64,000 nucleotides of DNA from Flavobacterium jejuense. GTDB taxonomy: Bacteria; Bacteroidota; Bacteroidia; Flavobacteriales; Flavobacteriaceae. The notes beneath the pieces are model-generated. The model did not search any database and was not told the DNA's origin. It saw nothing but the letters and a program-made list of their open reading frames with translations. Below, piece by piece: positions 59,614-64,000 of this stretch (its first letter is position 1; each line of letters begins with the position of its first letter). The stretch covers positions 287,582-351,581 of the forward strand of contig NZ_VEVQ02000005.1 in assembly GCF_006491595.2 (NCBI RefSeq), read 5' to 3'. The translations under genes and the position numbers were made by a program.

Positions 59614-60097
59614 TTTTGTAATGACTTGGGAAAACGGTTTCAATTGTCTTTCCTTTCTTTAAATTCATCCAATCATCAATATCAAATTGCATAGAAACAA
59701 AACCTGATGTTGGTACATTATCTATTAAAAGGCTTCCAAATTTATTAACAAAATTTGTAATAGCTTCATTATGTCCAAAAAGAATTAAGTTATCATATCT
59801 ATTTTCACATTTTTTTATGATTTCTTCTAGCCTTTTCTCATCAAATGTGTATAAATCATCTTTGATGATAACATTTTCAAATGGAATCATTAAATTTTGA
59901 GAGTAAATAATAGCCGATTCTTTCGCTCTTTTAGCATTGCTAGACCATACAATAAAAGATTTTGGTAAAAGCGATTGTATATTAGAAGAAATTAAATGTG
60001 CATCATGAATTCCTCTTTTAGATAAGGGTCTTTCAATATCATTTACTGGTAATTCCCAACTAGATTTTGAGTGACGAATAAGGATTAAATTTTTCAT
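59582..60097 (-). CDS. sixA: SixA-type phosphohistidine phosphatase
   Basis: 171 residues from the ATG at 60097, which puts the family start MKNLILIRHSKSSWELP at the N terminus; the six-codon longer start is less likely. The R-H-S (RHG-type) motif with catalytic His9, and DNLILFGHNEAITNFVN with the second histidine, define the histidine phosphatase (SixA) family. SixA dephosphorylates phosphohistidine in phosphorelay or PTS proteins; linkage with ppk1, which uses phosphohistidine, is suggestive. Confidence 0.9.
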   Translation of the reverse strand: MKNLILIRHSKSSWELPVNDIERPLSKRGIHDAHLISSNIQSLLPKSFIVWSSNAKRAKESAIIYSQNLMIPFENVIIKDDLYTFDEKRLEEIIKKCENRYDNLILFGHNEAITNFVNKFGSLLIDNVPTSGFVSMQFDIDDWMNLKKGKTIETVFPSHYKNEQHNTKQIH

Positions 60098-60115
60098 AAT
60101 CGTAAATTTAGTCAT

Positions 60116-60810
60116 ATAAAGTAAATGCTTTTTTTTTAGATAAACTAAAAAAAGTTTTCTTTTTTGATTAAAGTTATTTCATAGAGAATTTATTACAATT
60201 CATCGAAAAGACTATTTATTTTTTTGCTTATAAATATAATTAAAGTAAGTTTATTACAAATAAGTATTAAGAACCTCTTAAAACTTAACATAAAACAATT
60301 ACTGCTACCAACAAATACCTACTTTTTAATTAACAATGTTGAACTATTTTATAGATTCTATTTATAAAATATAGTTGTGTGAATTTTAAAATGATGCATT
60401 ATTGTAATTGCATCTTATCATTTTAATTTAAAAAAGAACGTGTATGAAATTAAAAATTACTCTATTACCAATAATTTGAATATCTAACTACTAATTATAG
60501 AAATCATGATTATAATATTTCTATTTACAAAAAAATTACAGTAAACTGTAAACATCCTTTTGGAGATATTCTACTAAACAATACTTTAATTACTCTCTCA
60601 TAGTTTTAAAACTGTGATAAAGAAATCTATTTAGTATTAAATCATAATTCTTTTTTTTCTTGTAATTCAGATTCTAAAAATGATGTTACAAATTGATAAT
60701 AAACTTTCAAAAAAATGAAGCAGTAATTATTAAAAAAAATAAAAATTTCTTCATACCGTCATTTTTATCGTTGATCTACATTGTAAAACAAAAAAAATAC
60801 ACATATACCC
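60116..60810. other. Long gene-free AT-rich spacer
   Basis: No credible ORF on either strand. A short peptide start (MKLKITLLPII then TGA, from 60443) and a later stretch ITVNCKHPFGDILLNNTLITLS followed by stops may be traces of decayed secreted-protein genes, but they are too degraded to assign. Confidence 0.4.
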
Positions 60811-60814
60811 TTAA

Positions 60815-60864
60815 AAAACAGGTATTTATACTCGCTTTTAAAAAAATAAAATAAAATAGATTTG
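60815..60864 (+). promoter_or_regulatory. Promoter and activator-like motif of the surface-protein operon
   Basis: AAAAACAGGTATTTATACTC at 60814-60833 is followed, 25 bases after the TAC, by TAGATTTG at 60857-60864 (exact TAnnTTTG). The ATG of the first gene is at 60939. Sequence and spacing match the region upstream of the tyrosinase operon, with no -33 TTTG in either. Confidence 0.6.
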
Positions 60865-60938
60865 TTAAATAATTAGAATACAATAAAATCTGATGAAAAA
60901 TTTTAAGAAGTTATTTATCCCAATTCAATAAAAAAATT

Positions 60939-61406
60939 ATGACAAAAATCACTTTACATTATCTTATCATTTTGGTTCTACATATTTTTACATTAAATCT
61001 ATGTGTAGGACAAAATGAGATACAATTCCAAAAGAAAAGGATCAATAATCAATCAACTCTTAAAAAACAAATTACCACATTATTAGATACTCCAAAATTT
61101 GTTCTTACTAACAAAATTAATTCAACTAGTACTAATGATTTAAAATACATAGAAATAGTAGATAATAATGTCTTATTATTATCTACTATTTCTGAAAATA
61201 ACCGTAATAAAATTGAATCAGTTGTTCTCAAATTAGCTCAAAATAGTTCAATCAATTTTTCAAAAATTAATCTTTTAAAAAAATTAAAACATTTACACAT
61301 TATATTTGAAAATCAAGATATTGACTTTATTCAGGTATTGAATCAATTAGAAAATCTTAACAGAGACGATATAATTATATCTTATCAAATTAGTATACCG
61401 CAATAA
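60939..61406 (+). CDS. Secreted protein of unknown function
   Basis: 155 residues. Signal peptide MTKITLHYLIILVLHIFTLNLCVGQ. The remainder is Asn/Ser/Leu-rich, with a possible LRR-like or coiled region (LLKKLKHLHIIFENQDIDFIQVLNQLENLNRDDIIISY). No recognised family. It is eight bases from the surface-protein gene and shares its promoter, so it may be an accessory factor of it. Confidence 0.65.
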   Translation: MTKITLHYLIILVLHIFTLNLCVGQNEIQFQKKRINNQSTLKKQITTLLDTPKFVLTNKINSTSTNDLKYIEIVDNNVLLLSTISENNRNKIESVVLKLAQNSSINFSKINLLKKLKHLHIIFENQDIDFIQVLNQLENLNRDDIIISYQISIPQ

Positions 61407-61414
61407 TTTTTAAT

Positions 61415-64000
61415 ATGACAACAAATTATAAAAATAACAGATTTATAGGATACAAAAGTATTTTTGTTTTCATTCTTTTTTTGATATGTTCCACATTAAA
61501 TGCTCAAGTTAGAGTAGATTTTACTTCAAGAACTCCAGAAAATAACCAAACTCAAGAAATTTTTAATATTAAAGGAGATTTCTCATTATTTGGAAATACA
61601 AACTTAACATTAAGCTCTTATGATGATAATGGTACCAATAGTAATAGTTCAATGACTTACATTGATGTTGATGGAGACCCTAATACATTCAACTCTTCCA
61701 CTGCTGAATTAAAATTTTCAAATGAAAATGGAGCACAACCAGAATGCACAAAAATAATTTTTGCAGGTTTATATTGGACTGGGAGAGCTTCAAACAATTC
61801 TACAAGTCCAAATAATTTTACTGTAACAAAAAATGGAATTACTAAAAGTTTTGATAAACATAAAGTCTCTTTAAAAGGACCTCTATCTAGTAATTACACT
61901 GAAATTATTGCAAATGTTAATGATATTTATTATCCAGAAAATAATGACGGTTTTATGTATTCTGCTTATGCCGAAATTACAGAGTATGTTAAAACTAATG
62001 GAGTAGGTAATTATACAGTTGCAGATATTGCTATTGTAGAAGGTAATGGAGGTAGCACTGGATACTATGGAGGTTGGGGTATAATTGTTGTTTACGAAAA
62101 TTATAAAATGAAATGGAGAGATATTTCAATTTTTGATGGTCATGCATATATGGAAGGTAATACAGCTATTAATCATGAATTACCAATTACTGGTTTTAAT
62201 GCTGTTCAAAATGGTGATGTAAATATAAAGCTTGGATTGATGGCTGGTGAAGGTGATAAACATATTAATGGTGATTATTTTAATATCTTAAGATCTAGTG
62301 ATAATCAATGGCAAACTTTACAGCATTCTTCAAACTCTGGAAATAACTTTTTTAATTCTTCTATTCTAACAGGAACAAACTTTAGAAATCCTAACTTATT
62401 AAATAATACGGGGTTAGATATTGTAATGATGGATATACCTAATCCCAATAACTCGGTTATTGATAATAGTCAGACTTCCACCACATTAAGATATGGTTCT
62501 ACACAAGATACTTATGCAATATTTCTTGCCGCAATGGCTATAGATTCTTACATTCCTGAACCAGAAGGTGAAATTTCTTTAGTTTCTATCAATGGTTCAA
62601 GTGGATCAAACTTTGCTCTTCCTGGTGAAGAAATTGAATTGAATGTAAAAGTTTTTAATAAAGGAACAGAAGAAATAAACAATTGTAAAATAGAAATTCC
62701 TATTCCTTTTACCACCTCATTTGTTAATGGAAGTACTACAAATACTATCTACTATTCCCCTCTTCCAACTCCTAACTCTACTAATTTAATAACTAACCCA
62801 GCAGGAAGTAGTTATCTAATTTGGGATATTGGAAATTTGCCAATACCAAATAGTCCAACAGATTTGTTAGGAGAAATTACCTTTAAACTAAAAGTAACTG
62901 AAGATTGTAGGATTTTAAAAAATACAAACTGTTCACCTAGTGTTCCTATTTATGGCTATATAAATGGAATTGGAGCAATTACAGGTACAATAATAAATGA
63001 CAAGCCATTCATTCAAGGTTACGAAAATTCTGGTATGTGTCATGGAAATCCAATTTTAGATCCATTAATTATTGATATTGATGCTACTAATTATATAAAT
63101 CAAAACTGTCAAGATACAGCTGATTTTGAAGATTTCATATTTTGTGATGGAATTTCAGAAATACCCTTCTCAACTATAAATACTACTTTTCCTCCTGGTA
63201 CGCAATTCTATAATTCTTATCCAGTAACGAATAGTACTACAGAATATTCAGCAACCAATACTTTTCCTCTTATATTAGGTACAACAACTTACTATGCTGT
63301 TCCTGCAGTTCCTAATGGATGTTATTTTACATTTACAATTACAGTTAATGAAGTTCCAACTGCATCTGTTATACAAATTGTAAACGCTCAAGATAGTTGT
63401 AGTATTAATGATATTTCTCCTTTGCCATACAGTGAAACGGCTGTTACCATAACTTTAGCACAATTTTTAGCCATAGGCGGAAATGTTTCCAATCCAAATA
63501 CTTCATATACCATTTCATATTCAGATACCAATTCAGGAAGTTGTCCTATAAATATTACAAGAGCTTTCCATATTAAAGCTGATTGTTTAGATTTGATATT
63601 AACCCAAACTATTACTATTCAAGATACTACAGCTCCAACATTCGTACAAACGATTCCTAGTGATGTAACTGTAGAATGTTCTACTGTTCCTACTGTTCCA
63701 ATTATTACTGCAACGGATTCTTGTAGTAACAATCCGATTCCTGTTGTATTTACTGAAACTACTTCTGCTGGAAATTGTTCGTCTAACTATACTTTAATAA
63801 GAACTTGGACTGCAACGGATGCTTGTGGAAATATCGCTACAGATTCGCAAACTATTACTATTCAAGATACTACAGCTCCAACATTCGTGCAAACGATTCC
63901 TAGTGATGTAACTGTAGAATGTTCTACTGTTCCTACTGTTCCAATTATTACTGCAACGGATTCTTGTAGTAACAATCCGATTCCTGTTGTATTTACTGAA
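61415..64000 (+). CDS. Large surface/adhesin-like protein with HYR-like repeats (3' end beyond window)
   Basis: 862 codons are visible. Signal peptide to about residue 35 (FLICSTLNAQ). A first domain (about 36-390: AGLYWTGRASNNS, GGWGIIVVYENYKMKWRDISIFDGH, NNTGLDIVMMDIP) is shared with many flavobacterial DUF11/gliding-associated proteins. A DUF11-like domain follows near 400-480 (LPGEEIELNVKVFNKGTEEINNCKIEIP). From residue 731 there are 81-residue HYR-type repeats (TIQDTTAPTFVQTIPSDVTV ... WTATDACGNIATDSQ). Proteins of this layout usually leave the cell by the type IX system through a C-terminal domain, which lies outside the window. Confidence 0.85.
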   Translation, partial: MTTNYKNNRFIGYKSIFVFILFLICSTLNAQVRVDFTSRTPENNQTQEIFNIKGDFSLFGNTNLTLSSYDDNGTNSNSSMTYIDVDGDPNTFNSSTAELKFSNENGAQPECTKIIFAGLYWTGRASNNSTSPNNFTVTKNGITKSFDKHKVSLKGPLSSNYTEIIANVNDIYYPENNDGFMYSAYAEITEYVKTNGVGNYTVADIAIVEGNGGSTGYYGGWGIIVVYENYKMKWRDISIFDGHAYMEGNTAINHELPITGFNAVQNGDVNIKLGLMAGEGDKHINGDYFNILRSSDNQWQTLQHSSNSGNNFFNSSILTGTNFRNPNLLNNTGLDIVMMDIPNPNNSVIDNSQTSTTLRYGSTQDTYAIFLAAMAIDSYIPEPEGEISLVSINGSSGSNFALPGEEIELNVKVFNKGTEEINNCKIEIPIPFTTSFVNGSTTNTIYYSPLPTPNSTNLITNPAGSSYLIWDIGNLPIPNSPTDLLGEITFKLKVTEDCRILKNTNCSPSVPIYGYINGIGAITGTIINDKPFIQGYENSGMCHGNPILDPLIIDIDATNYINQNCQDTADFEDFIFCDGISEIPFSTINTTFPPGTQFYNSYPVTNSTTEYSATNTFPLILGTTTYYAVPAVPNGCYFTFTITVNEVPTASVIQIVNAQDSCSINDISPLPYSETAVTITLAQFLAIGGNVSNPNTSYTISYSDTNSGSCPINITRAFHIKADCLDLILTQTITIQDTTAPTFVQTIPSDVTVECSTVPTVPIITATDSCSNNPIPVVFTETTSAGNCSSNYTLIRTWTATDACGNIATDSQTITIQDTTAPTFVQTIPSDVTVECSTVPTVPIITATDSCSNNPIPVVFTE
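63606..64000 (+). repeat. 243-bp tandem coding repeats
   Basis: The unit starting aaactattactattcaagat at 63606 recurs at 63849, a period of 243 bp or 81 codons. The visible copies are almost identical (one silent change, GTA to GTG), which implies recent duplication or gene conversion. The second copy is cut by the window edge. Confidence 0.9.

Noticed and set aside
1..64000. CRISPR array or known defence island
   Set aside because: The direct repeats present are promoter repeats, operators, A4T4 tracts and coding repeats; none has CRISPR-like spacers, and no cas, restriction or other known defence genes were recognised.

Overview
The window is strongly AT-rich DNA from a member of the Bacteroidota, almost certainly a Flavobacteriaceae (Flavobacterium-like). 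Support comes from the gene content (DUF3822 next to rsmD, monofunctional proline dehydrogenase, arginine decarboxylase followed by a deoxyhypusine-synthase homologue, a large HYR-repeat surface protein), from promoters with the Bacteroidota -33 TTTG / -7 TAnnTTTG pattern, and from the near absence of Shine-Dalgarno sequences. No tRNA, rRNA or CRISPR array was seen. One structural RNA, RNase P RNA, is present.

Layout. 1-3.3 kb is an accessory patch of single genes (erythromycin-esterase-like, dead GNAT, DUF1801, small membrane protein) separated by a dispersed repeat that carries a complete promoter. 3.4-7.5 kb holds a GlxA-type regulator divergent from a run of three VOC, two SRPBCC and one DoxX genes. 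7.6-10.7 kb has secreted or unknown proteins and a DJ-1/PfpI protein. 10.7-27.1 kb is mostly core: proline dehydrogenase, aroB, a polyamine pair (arginine decarboxylase and deoxyhypusine-synthase homologue), DinB, Lrp, M14 peptidase divergent from an XRE regulator across an operator-rich spacer, PlsC, a spermidine-synthase-like protein, an ABC pair, kdsB, a RecD-like helicase, DUF3822 and rsmD. rnpB follows at 27.4-27.8 kb.

28.2-35.9 kb is the most distinctive unit: a five-gene minus-strand operon encoding a tyrosinase/polyphenol oxidase, a LodA-type quinoprotein (cysteine tryptophylquinone oxidase family), a small beta-rich protein, a LodB-type flavoprotein (maturase family for LodA) and a lipoprotein with one CxxCH haem site. 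A copper phenol oxidase, a quinone-cofactor amine/amino-acid oxidase with its maturation flavoprotein, and a possible haem electron acceptor are thus joined in one transcript.

36-50.8 kb is a second accessory region. It has a broken flavin monooxygenase, an IS1182 remnant, a GNAT gene followed by a long imperfect hairpin, further copies of the promoter-bearing repeat, seven A4T4 tracts phased at 21-22 bp upstream of a helical protein gene, and many secreted or membrane proteins of unknown role. 51.1-56.3 kb contains dnaX, whose tau form requires a -1 shift on an A10 run, a BLUF photoreceptor gene inserted behind dnaX and flanked by a duplication of the dnaX tail, an AlkB-like dioxygenase and several unknowns. 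56.6-60.1 kb is a polyphosphate module (Ppx/GppA, Ppk1, SixA). The window ends in a secreted protein gene followed by a large repeat-containing surface protein that runs off the edge.

Regulatory observations: a palindrome TTACAnnTGTAA occurs about six times between the XRE regulator and the M14 peptidase and covers both promoters. A second motif, CAGGTATTTnTAC, lies exactly 25 bp upstream of the -7 element of both the tyrosinase operon and the surface-protein operon, suggesting a shared activator.
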